In this document: positions 26,441 to 36,282 of the stretch, piece after piece
Layout: each line of letters starts with the position of its first letter
Position numbering within the stretch: the stretch's first letter is position 1
From: GCA-2705995 sp048267965
GTDB taxonomy: Bacteria; Bacteroidota; Bacteroidia; Flavobacteriales_G; Salibacteraceae
NCBI GenBank assembly: GCA_048267965.1
Contig: JBLWWK010000006.1
Location: 1 to 64,000 of the forward strand
Direction of reading: 5' to 3'
DNA length: 64,000 nucleotides
The notes under the pieces: generated by a model
Seen by the model: only the letters and a program-made list of their open reading frames with translations
Told to the model about the DNA's origin: nothing
Database searches by the model: none
Position numbers and translations under genes: made by a program

Positions 26441-27013
26441 CTATTCATTTTTCACTTTAAATAATTGGTGAGCTTTCCCCAGAAAATGGGGTGTGTTAAG
26501 CGAATAGAAAGAGCGCAATTGCCATTCTTGTGTTTTTGCTGCTTGTTTACTCTGTGGAATGTCCCAAGGCGGATACACTCTAAAACCTCTTTTTCCATCT
26601 TTTTGAGAAGTTGTAAGAATTTTCTGTTGAATAAGTTCCTCTTTCGAAAACACAAATTGACCTATTTCTTCTTTGCGCTGAACAATAACGGTTAAGAAAT
26701 CGAAAGGAGTGTCTTCAGAAAAAGGCTCCGTTTCGCCTAGTGCATTGCGTTGCCAGCAAGTAACAAATTGTCCGTTCTTAGTAGGCGTGACTTTTGCATT
26801 ACGACCAATAATCACCCAATCATTTAGGGAGTATTTACAAGCATGGTAATCGGTTCCTTCTACTTCTAAAGTAAAGTGGCTGACGGGTAAATTGAGCGGT
26901 TGGTAAACAGCCGAATTGATTCGAGAGAAGGACAAATTGTGCGTAAAGTCGATCATGTTTTTGTTAGGTGTTTCGTTAAAATCAAAAAGTTCATAGAGGA
27001 TGTTTTGCACCAT
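26441..27013 (-). CDS. MepB family protein
   Basis: 190 residues matching the MepB family (named after the gene beside the S. aureus MepA efflux pump), function unknown: 'WVIIGRNAKVTPTKNGQFVTCWQRN' and 'GKRGFRVYPPWDIPQSKQAAKTQEWQ' in segments are characteristic. ATG at 27013 is chosen over GTG at 27019 because the latter begins in the T-tail of the preceding terminator. No efflux gene nearby, so context gives no role. Confidence 0.85.
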   Translation of the reverse strand: MVQNILYELFDFNETPNKNMIDFTHNLSFSRINSAVYQPLNLPVSHFTLEVEGTDYHACKYSLNDWVIIGRNAKVTPTKNGQFVTCWQRNALGETEPFSEDTPFDFLTVIVQRKEEIGQFVFSKEELIQQKILTTSQKDGKRGFRVYPPWDIPQSKQAAKTQEWQLRSFYSLNTPHFLGKAHQLFKVKNE

Positions 27014-27021
27014 TTTCACAT

Positions 27022-27058
27022 AAAAAAAGCCTGCAAGTTATGCTTTGCAGGCTTTTTA
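27022..27058 (-). terminator. Terminator of the TPR protein gene
   Basis: Stem AAAAAGCCTGCAA / TTTGCAGGCTTTTT with T-run on the minus strand; the run leads within a few bases to the mepB start. Confidence 0.88.
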
Positions 27059-27077
27059 ATCTTGTAATCTATGTAGA

Positions 27078-29993
27078 CTATTTAAGGGCGTTTACCTCTT
27101 TTAGCCAGTTCGCTTCGGTATAAGGTTTACCATTTTTAAGGTAGAACTTTTGTCCCCAGCTATAGACTTCTTTTCGGTATTCGTCTCCTCGTTTACCGTT
27201 CACAAATACAATTTGCGTTACCGTTTTGTTTCCCTCTTTGAATTCGTTTTCAGTTAACCCTTGAGAATATTTCTTCGCCAATTCGTAATTGAATTCTGTA
27301 TCGGTTTTGGCATTTTCTTCAGCAATTCTTCTGCGCTCGTCTAGAATATCGTTAATCTTTTTCAACTGAGATTTAGGACGAACCTCTTCTGGAAATAACG
27401 CAGTAGCAGCAGAGTATTTCGTTTTTGCTTCTTCGTATTCTTTCTTGCCAAACAAAGCATCAGCTTCTTCAACTAACTTGGTATATTCTTCTAGCTTTTT
27501 CTTGCGTTCTTCAGCCGCCAAACGAGCCGCTTCTTTTTCTGCTGCTAACGCTGCTTTTGCGTCTTGAGCTTCTTTTATCTTTTGGGCAGGAACCGGTGAG
27601 TCGGGCTTAATTGCCTGCGCTTTGTTATATTCTACAATGGCTTCATCAAACTTTTGAGCAGCCAGAGCAGTGTTACCAAGTTGAAGAGCATCAGCAAATT
27701 CTTGATCTTTTAGGCGTTGTTCTGCAGCTGCTTTTTCTGCGGCTTCTTTTTCAGCTTTTTTCTGAGCTATAATGCCGTTTACTTCTTGTAGTCTCTGCTT
27801 GGCTTCTTCGCCCGTAGGAATCAACTCAACTGCTTCTTGGTATTTTTTACGAGCTGCTGCATAGTTCTCGATATTCACAAAGCTATTTCCTTGAGAAATT
27901 AACTGATCGTATTGGGCCTTGTTTTTCTTGGCCATTTCTGCAGCAATTCTAGCTTCTTCTTCCGCTTGAGCTAGAGCTGCCATTTTTGCTTGCACTACTC
28001 CTATTCTTTCTTTCGGATACGTTTCTGCATTTTTCAAGTTGCTCGCATTTTGATAGGCCGTTAAAGCTTCTTGCCAGTTTTCCGCCTCGAAAGCTTGATC
28101 ACCTTTTTGAATAGCAGCTGTGTAATTAGCTTCTAACTCTTTTTGGCGAGCAATTTCTTCTTGTCTACGCTGCTCTTCTAGTGCAGCAAGTTCTGCTAAC
28201 TTTTCGTTTACCGTTTTTAATCGAGCAACGGGGTGTGTTTCTTCAGGCTTCAACTCGAGCGCACGTTCGTAAGCTGATTTTGCATCCTTCCAATTTTTTA
28301 AATCGAAAGAACGGTCTGCTTTTGCCAAAACATCTTCGTACTGATCGTCTAGTTGAGCCAATTGCTGCAATTCTGCTCTAATCTTCTCTAACTGTAATTT
28401 TGGATAATTTTCTGTTGGCATTTTCTCGGCAGCTTGCTCGTAAAGAGGTTGAGCATTTGCAAAATCATTGGCTTCCATTTTTGCATCAGCTTGCACAATT
28501 AATTGGTCGTATTCTGCTTTTAGTTGAGCCAAACGTTCTTTTTCTAGACGAATTCGTTCTGCTTCATCTGCAGCTCGTTGTGCTATTAATGCTTCAATAC
28601 TTGAGATTTTCTCTGTCGGAATAGATTCGTTAGGCTTTACTTCATTGGCTTTTTTATACAGCGCCAAAGCATCTTCTAATCGGTCGGCAGAAAAGGCTTT
28701 TTCTGCATCTTTTACATACTGTTCGTATTGCTTATTGGCATCCGCCATTAAGTTCATTTTCTCTTTAGCAATGTCAATTTGCGCTTTCGGATACGCTTCG
28801 TCTGCCTTTATAGTAAGCGCCTTTTTGTATTGATTCATCGCCATTTCATAGTTACCTTGGGCAAACGATGCGTCTGCTTGGCTAACGAACGAATCGAATT
28901 GTTTTTGAATGCTAGCAATCTTATTTCTTACTTCCGCAATTTTAAGTGCCGGACGGTTGTTATCTGGGAAAATGGCTTGCGCTTCTTCAAATTTCGCGAT
29001 AGCTGTATTGTACTCTGTTTTAACAATAGCTTTATCACCGTCTTCCATTAAATCATCAAAAATGCGCTGCTTCTCTTTCTCTTCTGCTGCTGCAAGTGCT
29101 TGTTGACGAGCTAATTCAGCTAATTCTTCTAATTTTTGATCGATAATAATGATTTGCTCTTTGGGGTAATTTTTATCTCCAAATACTCCTAACGCTCGGT
29201 TGTAAAAATCTTTCGACTCTTCCCACTTCTCTTCTGCAAACGCATTATCCGCTCGGGTTAAAAGCGCTACATATCTTTCTTCTTCACTTCTATTGGCGTC
29301 TAAAATCTTATTGATTTCTTCGATTTTGTCTTTTGGTAAAATCGCTTGCGGTTTTAACTCGGCAGCTGCTTCGAACTGTAAAAGAGCATTCTGGTAATCT
29401 TCTTCTTCAAAAAATAACTGACCATCTTTTATTGCCAATTGATAGTCTTCTTCTAGCGTTTCTTCTCTAATCTCCGCTTCTCTTCTCGCTGCGTCTACTG
29501 CTTTTTCTAAACGAGTAATTCCTTCATCAACAGAACGTTGATACTTCTTGTCTGGATCAAAATTCCCGATTAGCTCGTTGTAACCAATTCTACCAACTGG
29601 GTTTTTCAACATCCCGTAATCTACTCCTTCAAAAATCGGATACATCTCAACTTTCATCTTGGGCCATTCAAACCCCCATTTACCATCTTCTTCGGTTACA
29701 CCGCGCGTGTCGATTTCAATGTGCTTAGTTGCGTAATCAGCTTTGGCAAATTCTACCTTAAAAACACTTCCATACGGTAGTTCGATTTCAAATTTACCGC
29801 GCTTGTCGGTTTTTTTGGTGAGAAAAACTTTACCATCATTCGTCACCGTTACATCCACTCCAGCCAGGTCTTCGCGGTTATCTTCTGTAAATCCGTTTAA
29901 AAGAAAAGTAGGACCCAAATCGTCTTTTTGCCCAAAGCTTTCGATTGCGCCAAAAAACGATAGGAAAACAAGTATATAGCTTAAGATTTTCAT
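27078..29993 (-). CDS. Large TPR-repeat envelope protein
   Basis: 971 residues. Signal peptide (ends near ...GAIESFGQ), then a carboxypeptidase-regulatory-like domain (about 25-110), then about eleven TPR-like helical units of about 65-75 residues with cores such as NYEMAMNQYKKAL, NWKDAKSAYERAL and EYEEAKTKYSAA, linked by charged Ala/Glu/Lys helices. The C-terminal 70 residues (KYSQGLTENEFKEGNKTVTQ onward) form a distinct end domain. Such TPR scaffolds help assemble envelope complexes, but no partner is identifiable here. No T9SS tail. Confidence 0.8.
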   Translation of the reverse strand: MKILSYILVFLSFFGAIESFGQKDDLGPTFLLNGFTEDNREDLAGVDVTVTNDGKVFLTKKTDKRGKFEIELPYGSVFKVEFAKADYATKHIEIDTRGVTEEDGKWGFEWPKMKVEMYPIFEGVDYGMLKNPVGRIGYNELIGNFDPDKKYQRSVDEGITRLEKAVDAARREAEIREETLEEDYQLAIKDGQLFFEEEDYQNALLQFEAAAELKPQAILPKDKIEEINKILDANRSEEERYVALLTRADNAFAEEKWEESKDFYNRALGVFGDKNYPKEQIIIIDQKLEELAELARQQALAAAEEKEKQRIFDDLMEDGDKAIVKTEYNTAIAKFEEAQAIFPDNNRPALKIAEVRNKIASIQKQFDSFVSQADASFAQGNYEMAMNQYKKALTIKADEAYPKAQIDIAKEKMNLMADANKQYEQYVKDAEKAFSADRLEDALALYKKANEVKPNESIPTEKISSIEALIAQRAADEAERIRLEKERLAQLKAEYDQLIVQADAKMEANDFANAQPLYEQAAEKMPTENYPKLQLEKIRAELQQLAQLDDQYEDVLAKADRSFDLKNWKDAKSAYERALELKPEETHPVARLKTVNEKLAELAALEEQRRQEEIARQKELEANYTAAIQKGDQAFEAENWQEALTAYQNASNLKNAETYPKERIGVVQAKMAALAQAEEEARIAAEMAKKNKAQYDQLISQGNSFVNIENYAAARKKYQEAVELIPTGEEAKQRLQEVNGIIAQKKAEKEAAEKAAAEQRLKDQEFADALQLGNTALAAQKFDEAIVEYNKAQAIKPDSPVPAQKIKEAQDAKAALAAEKEAARLAAEERKKKLEEYTKLVEEADALFGKKEYEEAKTKYSAATALFPEEVRPKSQLKKINDILDERRRIAEENAKTDTEFNYELAKKYSQGLTENEFKEGNKTVTQIVFVNGKRGDEYRKEVYSWGQKFYLKNGKPYTEANWLKEVNALK

Positions 29994-30103
29994 AAACCGT
30001 AAACGTAATTTTAGTTGTGATATTACTAGTACTATAAGCTAACGAAATTAGTATAAAAGCGCTGTGTGAAACGTTAAAATACTTTCAGTTTTCCACAGGG
30101 TTT

Positions 30104-30805
30104 TTAAGAATCTGATAACAAAACATCGCCAAAGAGAAAGCCGATTTTTCGGTTATTTTCGGTAGGATCTACCCCCAATTCTTGGAAAACAACTTCTCCC
30201 GTTTCTATGGCTAAATCGTTTGTAAAGTAAGGCGCAGAAACACATAGCGTATGAAACTCACCATTTTCTCCACACGGATCTACTCCTTTGGGAAGAGAAT
30301 TTAAGAATGGGAATGAAAAATATTGAAAGAGATGGCTCTCGTTGAAATACAAATTATCAACACATACCAACATAGATTTAAAGCCCAAGCGAATGTATTT
30401 CTCGGCCAAAGTATGCGTATTCATTTTCCAAAGTGGATAAATCCCTTGCAAACCAGATTCTTTTAAAAATTGATCGCGGTATTCGCGCAAAGAGTCCAAG
30501 AAAATGTCCCCGTAACCAATACCTTCAATGCCTTCTTCTCGCAATTGCAGATACGTTGAACGAAGCGCCTTTTCATAACCAACATTTCCTTCTTCTTCTA
30601 CCCACATTTCATGAATAGGGAGTTGAGTTAACGTTACCTGTTGCCGAATAACCTCTGGTCTTACTCCATGCATTGCTAACCTCCCTGAGTGGCGGTGAAA
30701 AGTAGTAACCAATTTTACCACCTCGTAATTCGGATTTTGCAAGAGTTCGTACAGGGCAATAGAAGCATCTTTACCACCGCTCCAAAACATGGCTATCTTT
30801 TTCAT
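30104..30805 (-). CDS. DUF71/COG2102 PP-loop ATPase, B12-salvage type
   Basis: 233 residues. N-type ATP pyrophosphatase with PP-loop S9-G-G-K-D13 and helix-rich DUF71 core (GIEGIGYGDIFLD, then PLWKMNT). Eukaryotic and archaeal relatives (Dph6) amidate diphthine, but diphthamide is absent from bacteria; comparative genomics has proposed that some bacterial DUF71 proteins act in B12 salvage. Its place as last gene in a cobalamin-riboswitch operon supports that. Its start overlaps the end of the lipoprotein gene (4 bp, ATGA). Inference: amide-bond or cobamide remodelling step; the substrate is unknown. Confidence 0.82.
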   Translation of the reverse strand: MKKIAMFWSGGKDASIALYELLQNPNYEVVKLVTTFHRHSGRLAMHGVRPEVIRQQVTLTQLPIHEMWVEEEGNVGYEKALRSTYLQLREEGIEGIGYGDIFLDSLREYRDQFLKESGLQGIYPLWKMNTHTLAEKYIRLGFKSMLVCVDNLYFNESHLFQYFSFPFLNSLPKGVDPCGENGEFHTLCVSAPYFTNDLAIETGEVVFQELGVDPTENNRKIGFLFGDVLLSDS

Positions 30806-31791
30806 GGCGCGAAAAGTACAAATTGCGGAATAATTCCCACTTCTAATCGAGTATCTATGCGGTGGTTTATCAAATCGTATACAATTGCTTCCCCTTTTCG
30901 TTGATAATCTTTAGCATCGCAAATGATCGCAACGGTTCCTTCTGGGTTGACTCCTAAACCATAGGCATTTTGCCATTCAGTAGATTTAAGGAGGGTAGAA
31001 ATTGATTTATTCCCCATATGATAGCTTTTTAAGCCATTTTCTAGCCAATACATTAGGCTAGTAGTTGAGTTGTAAGAAAACCGATACGTGTTTACGTTTT
31101 CAACCACATGCGAAGTATCAAATTGAGGAGTTAATTCGAAAATGTTGCGATTGGTTCCTATCAAAACGGCAGCACCTTGATAAGGATGAATGCCTGTTAC
31201 AGAAGTAGAATCGTTTAATGCAAAAAATTCTTGTGTTAAGTGGTTTAAATTGATTTTCCAAATTCCATTGGGTTCGTTTTGCGCTACCCATAAAATGGAG
31301 TCTGCTACGGTAGAGAATTCCGTCCATCCTGTAGTGCTCAACTCTGCTGTCTTAGTATGGGAAGTTAGATCAATTACATCTATAGAATTTTGGTAAATAT
31401 GGCTAACAAAAAGTTGTTGATGATAAGGTGCTAAGTAGCGCGGACTGTGAGAAGCCATGTTTTCTTGAAAAACCAATTGCGTATCTGTTTTTACAATTTT
31501 TGCCGAGTTATTCACAGACCAATAAATAAATTCGCCCACTTGGGTAGCACTTTGCAAAACATCGCCAATAACAAAGCCGTTTTTTGCTTCGAATTGCTGG
31601 TTATGAACTTCCATTTTATCGAGATCGATTAAAGAAACAGAAGCGTTGTTCCAATTAAAGTTGCCTTCGTTCAAGATGTAGACTTTCGAGCTCCCTTCAA
31701 CATTTACTGCTTTTGGTTTCTTTTTACTGTCTTCTTTGGTGCATCCAAAGAGAAATACAATCGCCAAAACGAAGAAAAACCTATAATTCAT
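30802..31791 (-). CDS. DUF5074/YncE-like beta-propeller lipoprotein in B12 operon
   Basis: 329-residue lipoprotein with lipobox FGC19 (VFLFGC) and a beta-propeller pattern: SSKVYILNEGNFNWNNASVS, then repeated strand motifs such as VFQENMASHSPRYLAPYHQQL in segments. It resembles DUF5074 proteins, which sit beside BtuB-like receptors and probably bind cobalamin or a related corrinoid at the outer membrane. ATG at 31791 overlaps the receptor's end by 11 bases; a TTG two codons earlier is less likely. Confidence 0.75.
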   Translation of the reverse strand: MNYRFFFVLAIVFLFGCTKEDSKKKPKAVNVEGSSKVYILNEGNFNWNNASVSLIDLDKMEVHNQQFEAKNGFVIGDVLQSATQVGEFIYWSVNNSAKIVKTDTQLVFQENMASHSPRYLAPYHQQLFVSHIYQNSIDVIDLTSHTKTAELSTTGWTEFSTVADSILWVAQNEPNGIWKINLNHLTQEFFALNDSTSVTGIHPYQGAAVLIGTNRNIFELTPQFDTSHVVENVNTYRFSYNSTTSLMYWLENGLKSYHMGNKSISTLLKSTEWQNAYGLGVNPEGTVAIICDAKDYQRKGEAIVYDLINHRIDTRLEVGIIPQFVLFAP

Positions 31792-33637
31792 AACCAATTT
31801 TAAATGAGTAATTTATACCAGGCATCGGGCGAGACAAAACGGCCTCGTATTCATTATTTAATGCATTTTCAACGCCAAATCTAAAGAGAATTTTGTGTTT
31901 ATTGTTCACAACCAATTGGCGCTGCAAATACACATCTAGCAAATCATACGCTGCGAGAAACGTGGTGTTTTCAGGGTTTACATAACGTAAATCTGTAAAC
32001 TGATAATTCACCGAAGCAAGCCAACCTTTCAACTCCCAACTAATAAAATATTTCAACTGATTTTCAGGCACATAAATAAGTTGCCGATCAGAACTCTCGT
32101 CTACGGTTAGCGTTCTTGAATACAAGCCTTTTACTTGCCATTTGCCAGCGGCTTGCCAAGCGATACTCGCAGAAGCTTCTAAACCTTGCTGAGCTACATC
32201 TTTTACATTTTGCGCTTGCCAAATATTATCGGTAGGAACCCATTGAATCCAATTCTTTGTATTTCCCCAATAACCTGTGATTTGCGTGGTTAAGCCTAAA
32301 AATTGAAAAAGAGAATCTGCCAGTTGCACACCTAGCTCAATGGTTTCGTTTTCTTCTTTTGCTAAATCAGGATTTCCGCCAGGATTCCAATACCAATCGT
32401 TGAGCGTAGGATAGTGCACATTTTTAGCAAAACTAGTCGTTAACTGTATATTCGAATAAAGCTGGGGTTGATACGTAAGAGTTATGGCTGGAAGAAAAAA
32501 CGTATAATCTTCGCCCGCAATCTCAGGTCTCAACAAAGCTTGCAGTTTAAATTGTTGAGTAAAATACTTAGCATATTCGAGCAATAAACCAGAGCGCAAT
32601 CGCTGTTGAGTTGTTCCGTAACCTGCGCTTTTAACACTCTCAAGCTGATTGAGCCACTTGGCTTGCCAAAATGCACTACTTGAAAAGGAGTGCTTGGCTT
32701 GAAAAGATGCCTGATAATTAGCATTTTCTGTTGTGCTTTTAATGGAAGCCACTTCGTTCTGATAAGTTAACTCACTATAAACCAGTCCTAAATGAGTTAT
32801 GAAATTCCATTTTTTGCGTTCTTGGTTCCAACCGAAACCCAATGCGCTTACAAAATCTTGTTGCGTTTCTTCGCTCTCCAAAAGCGATGTTATATTCGGT
32901 GGAATCTCGCGGTGGGTTTGAGCCACCAAGGCATTGAGTGTAAGTTGGTTGTTAGAGTTGAGTTGGTGTTGTACAGAAGCCGTTCCCGAGTATTGTTGAA
33001 AAGCATTATTGGTTCTTCGGTAAATGCGGTCGTTTTGTAGAGAAGAATGGGAAAACTCAAAATCATTCTTCGCAGAATTTCGCTGCACCGCTAATTGAAA
33101 ACTCGTGGTATCGTTGGTAAGCTGGGTTCCTACTATCGAAATATGTTCTTTAAAACTTCCGAATTGATGCGAAGCAAATACCTTATTAGATGAAAAAGCG
33201 GCATTTTGATCGATATAAATTGCACCACCTATTCCACCGAAACCTTGAGAAAGCGAAGAGTTTCCGTGAAGAACATCCACTTCCATTCCCGGCTGCACTG
33301 GGATTATCGAGAAATCAACTTGACCCAGTGAAGGTGCGTTGAGTTGTAGGCCATTCCAAAAAACCGATGTGTGGGCTGCATTAGAACCTCGAATAGAGCT
33401 AGAAGCAATTTGGCCGGGACCATAATCTTTAATAAACACAAACGAAGCAGCATTTAATAGGTCGCCTAAACTTTTGCCTTGATATTGCTCTATTTGCAAC
33501 GAATCGAGGCTTGATTGCCTGAATTCACTCAACTTTCGCTCTTCTGTAAAGGTAAATTCTGGCAACTCTTTCGGAGGAGTTTGCGCCACAGCTGTAGTGA
33601 CGAGAACCGTAAAAACTATACAACTAAGCCACCTCAA
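31781..33637 (-). CDS. BtuB-like TonB-dependent receptor
   Basis: 618-residue outer-membrane receptor with plug domain motifs (SSIRGSNAAHTSVFWNGLQL, GGIGGAIYIDQ) and a 22-strand-like barrel ending in aromatic-rich C-terminus (MPGINYSFKIGYEL). The riboswitch and neighbouring B12 genes point to cobamides as ligand. I place the start at TTG 33637, which overlaps the TGA of the gene before it (TTGA) and gives the clean signal peptide MRWLSCIVFTVLVTTAVAQ; the longer frame to ATG 33709 adds about 24 residues without export character. Exact motif copies at 32231 and near copy at 33125. Confidence 0.85.
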   Translation of the reverse strand: MRWLSCIVFTVLVTTAVAQTPPKELPEFTFTEERKLSEFRQSSLDSLQIEQYQGKSLGDLLNAASFVFIKDYGPGQIASSSIRGSNAAHTSVFWNGLQLNAPSLGQVDFSIIPVQPGMEVDVLHGNSSLSQGFGGIGGAIYIDQNAAFSSNKVFASHQFGSFKEHISIVGTQLTNDTTSFQLAVQRNSAKNDFEFSHSSLQNDRIYRRTNNAFQQYSGTASVQHQLNSNNQLTLNALVAQTHREIPPNITSLLESEETQQDFVSALGFGWNQERKKWNFITHLGLVYSELTYQNEVASIKSTTENANYQASFQAKHSFSSSAFWQAKWLNQLESVKSAGYGTTQQRLRSGLLLEYAKYFTQQFKLQALLRPEIAGEDYTFFLPAITLTYQPQLYSNIQLTTSFAKNVHYPTLNDWYWNPGGNPDLAKEENETIELGVQLADSLFQFLGLTTQITGYWGNTKNWIQWVPTDNIWQAQNVKDVAQQGLEASASIAWQAAGKWQVKGLYSRTLTVDESSDRQLIYVPENQLKYFISWELKGWLASVNYQFTDLRYVNPENTTFLAAYDLLDVYLQRQLVVNNKHKILFRFGVENALNNEYEAVLSRPMPGINYSFKIGYEL

Positions 33638-34611
33638 TAAAGCACAATTTTTTGCGTATTTAATTTCCCGTTTTGAATCGCGGTAATAAAGTAAATACCT
33701 CGTTGCCAACCAGAAACATCAATTGTTGCTTGGTTAGTGATTGTTTTTTCATAAAAAACATGGGCAGAATGGGTAGCGTAAATTTTGACATCGGTAGGAA
33801 CCGCGTACACAAGGGTTAATGTCTCTCGAGCAGGATTAGGATATACCCGTTGTTCGATGTTCTCTAATGAGTTTACCGAAACCAATTGGCTATTTAAAAC
33901 GGCTAAAGCATCTAAATCGAAACCAGAACTGGCAAATTCAGTTGGGTACGGATCGTTCACTTTGTTGCCTTTACTGTCTTTCGATGCATACGGATCATCG
34001 ATTGAGCCAATTACATCTACAATCCGGATGTGAGAAATAGCGTTTACATCTAGTTCTGCAACAGAATCTAACACCTCAAAATCGAAAGGAGTTCCGTAAG
34101 TAGCCGTATGTTTTCCCGCAAAAAGGTGCACATAACTTGGATCGATAACATCAAAAGAACCCACTTGCTGCGTAGTGTCTAGTAAACTAACAGCCGGGAA
34201 ACGATAAAAATCGTTCCCGTTACTGCTAATTTCTACAAATGCTAATTCTAAAAAATCGCCTCCTGGTGAGGTAAATCCATTTTCGAAGATGGCAATATCA
34301 AAACCGTTGTTATTTTTTAAAGGAGTTGAAAATGTGAAAGTAGCCACTCCACTATCTCCTAAGCTAACTACTAGTCCATCTGCTGCACCTAAAGCGTTGG
34401 TGGCACTACCAGAAGAAGCCAAGACCAAAGCGTTGGCAATGTTTTCGAAACCTCTTTCTACCTCACATTGATTTGCCCAGCTTTCTATAATCGAAGAGTC
34501 TCGATGAATAGCCAACGAGCCAGTTGTTCCCACACCAGGGTCAAAAGGACCTGTTTGAGACCATCCGAAAGAAGAGAGAAAACCAAATAAGACAATTAAT
34601 AGATGTTTCAC
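33634..34611 (-). CDS. T9SS type A surface protein in B12 operon
   Basis: 325 residues. Signal peptide ends near ...SSFGWSQ (residue 19). The central region (FENGFTSPGGDFLELAFVEI and following) resembles a jelly-roll beta-sandwich. The C-terminal type A sorting domain starts at VYPNPARETLTLVY, marking secretion and surface anchoring by T9SS. Overlaps the beta-propeller gene by 4 bp and the receptor start by 4 bp. Likely a surface component of B12 capture (inference from operon). Exact motif at 33793-33802, read Val-Pro-Thr. Confidence 0.8.
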   Translation of the reverse strand: MKHLLIVLFGFLSSFGWSQTGPFDPGVGTTGSLAIHRDSSIIESWANQCEVERGFENIANALVLASSGSATNALGAADGLVVSLGDSGVATFTFSTPLKNNNGFDIAIFENGFTSPGGDFLELAFVEISSNGNDFYRFPAVSLLDTTQQVGSFDVIDPSYVHLFAGKHTATYGTPFDFEVLDSVAELDVNAISHIRIVDVIGSIDDPYASKDSKGNKVNDPYPTEFASSGFDLDALAVLNSQLVSVNSLENIEQRVYPNPARETLTLVYAVPTDVKIYATHSAHVFYEKTITNQATIDVSGWQRGIYFITAIQNGKLNTQKIVLY

Positions 34612-36155
34612 GATTTCACAAATCTTAAAGTAGAAGACTTGCCTTCTTCCGTTACCCGCAATATATACACACCCGACTTTAGTTCACTTACGTTGAATTG
34701 CACTTTATTCAACGATTTAAGCATAAGTTGACCCGAAAGATCAAAAACGTGAATTTCGGTTCCTTCTACCTTTTCTACACCAGAAAGGGTTAAAATATCT
34801 TGGGTAGGAACCGGATACACCTTGATTTGTGGGGCTTTATGAAGTGAAGCTGAAGCACTCGATAAAAGGTAAGATGCGTAAATAGTATCCGTATGCGTGC
34901 GATTAAACTTGTCGGTATAGGTTACTTTGATGGTATCTGTATTCTGCATGTGAAGATTACTAATCGTTAGCATATTTCCAGAGAATTGAACATCATCTGC
35001 CGGAAGAAATTGTGTTCCTACTACTTCTGCCGCTGCAATTGTGACTTGATCTCCGTGGTCAACAGCTGCGGGATTAAAATCAATTTCTAAACTGTTAGAA
35101 AGCTGAAACAAACTATCGTTGAAAGAAGCATGATGATTAATAACAGGTGTAACTGCCGTTCCTGAAATGGCCGTGTTTTCAACGTGCACATTTGCCCCTG
35201 AACCATCTAACACATACAATTCACCAACGCTCGAATAATCGGTAGCTTGAGCGTAAAAAACATCGGCTTGTTCGTTGTAAAAAGCATTGGTAGTATATAA
35301 AGAATTCACGGGAGTAAGCCCATTATTGCTTACATCTAGCCATTGCAGTTGAAATCCGATATTGCCAAGAATTTTTCCGTTATGATACGCGTAATAAGCA
35401 TCAGAACCCGTTGCCATCGTATCTGTGGTAAACGTTTCTGTTGCAAAGTTGTAGCGAGTAACCCCATCGTACATTAACGCAAACGAAGAGTTATAGCGTG
35501 CATGATTTACAATTAGCTCATCTCCTGTATGAACCATGGTTTTTAAACCAGCAGAAAGCGTATCAAAAGTGATGGTTTTCACATAGGTAGGAACCGATCC
35601 TAACAGGTTGTAAACCGCTACTTTTCCAGAGTCGTTGTGGGTATAAGCAACGTATGCTGTATCGTTAGCGATTACCATATCAGAAGTGGTTGCTTCTATT
35701 TCAGTAGCGGCAAAAAGGGGATTAAAATCATTTTTGTCTAAACTGATTAAATAGTTAGAATTGGCGCCAAAACCTCGGTTAAAAACAAGTTGATCTCCGT
35801 AAACAGCCATGTTTTGTACGCCTGCAACATTTACAGATACGCTATCTACTGCTACACCGGTAGAAAGATCAATTTTCTGAATCACATCAGAGCCCGAGGG
35901 GTTTCCGAAACCACGACCTACATGAACATAAGCGTAGATACCATCTACAACCACTGCATTAGAAAAATCTCCGTAGAAATCGCCCAAATTGTTGAGTTGA
36001 TTGGTTTCGTGTTGAAAATAACCGGCAGAAACTTGATTGCCAGGTGCACCATAAGACCCACCCGTTGAGAAAACGGCTCCTTCAAAAAAGGTTGATTGCG
36101 CAGAAGCAGCCAAAGTTGCAGCAGATAGAGCCGCGGTTAAAACTAGGTTTTTCAT
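34608..36155 (-). CDS. T9SS-secreted YncE-like beta-propeller protein, first gene of B12 operon
   Basis: 515 residues. Signal peptide MKNLVLTAALSAATLAASAQ; a YncE-like beta-propeller core follows (KIDLSTGVAVDSVSVNVAGV, DTAYVAYTHNDSGKVAVYN) and a type A sorting tail (YPVPTQDILTLSG to C-terminus). It is the first coding region after the cobalamin riboswitch, about 128 bases downstream. ATG at 36155 starts the signal peptide; 22 upstream codons of the open frame lie in the leader. Probably extracellular B12/corrinoid-binding (inference). Motif copies at 34803 and 35586. Confidence 0.8.
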   Translation of the reverse strand: MKNLVLTAALSAATLAASAQSTFFEGAVFSTGGSYGAPGNQVSAGYFQHETNQLNNLGDFYGDFSNAVVVDGIYAYVHVGRGFGNPSGSDVIQKIDLSTGVAVDSVSVNVAGVQNMAVYGDQLVFNRGFGANSNYLISLDKNDFNPLFAATEIEATTSDMVIANDTAYVAYTHNDSGKVAVYNLLGSVPTYVKTITFDTLSAGLKTMVHTGDELIVNHARYNSSFALMYDGVTRYNFATETFTTDTMATGSDAYYAYHNGKILGNIGFQLQWLDVSNNGLTPVNSLYTTNAFYNEQADVFYAQATDYSSVGELYVLDGSGANVHVENTAISGTAVTPVINHHASFNDSLFQLSNSLEIDFNPAAVDHGDQVTIAAAEVVGTQFLPADDVQFSGNMLTISNLHMQNTDTIKVTYTDKFNRTHTDTIYASYLLSSASASLHKAPQIKVYPVPTQDILTLSGVEKVEGTEIHVFDLSGQLMLKSLNKVQFNVSELKSGVYILRVTEEGKSSTLRFVKS

Positions 36156-36282
36156 CCTAAAAGTTTTTATAATTAAAAAAACCTTTAGGGATAATGAATA
36201 GATTAGAGTTACCCACTTCAAGGAGAACCTAAAGAGACAAATCTAAACCCACACTTTTATCCCGAAAGTTGAATTCTATTTG

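Noticed and set aside
30104..30805. DUF71 protein as a diphthamide synthase
   Set aside because: Diphthamide does not occur in bacteria and the operon is B12-controlled.
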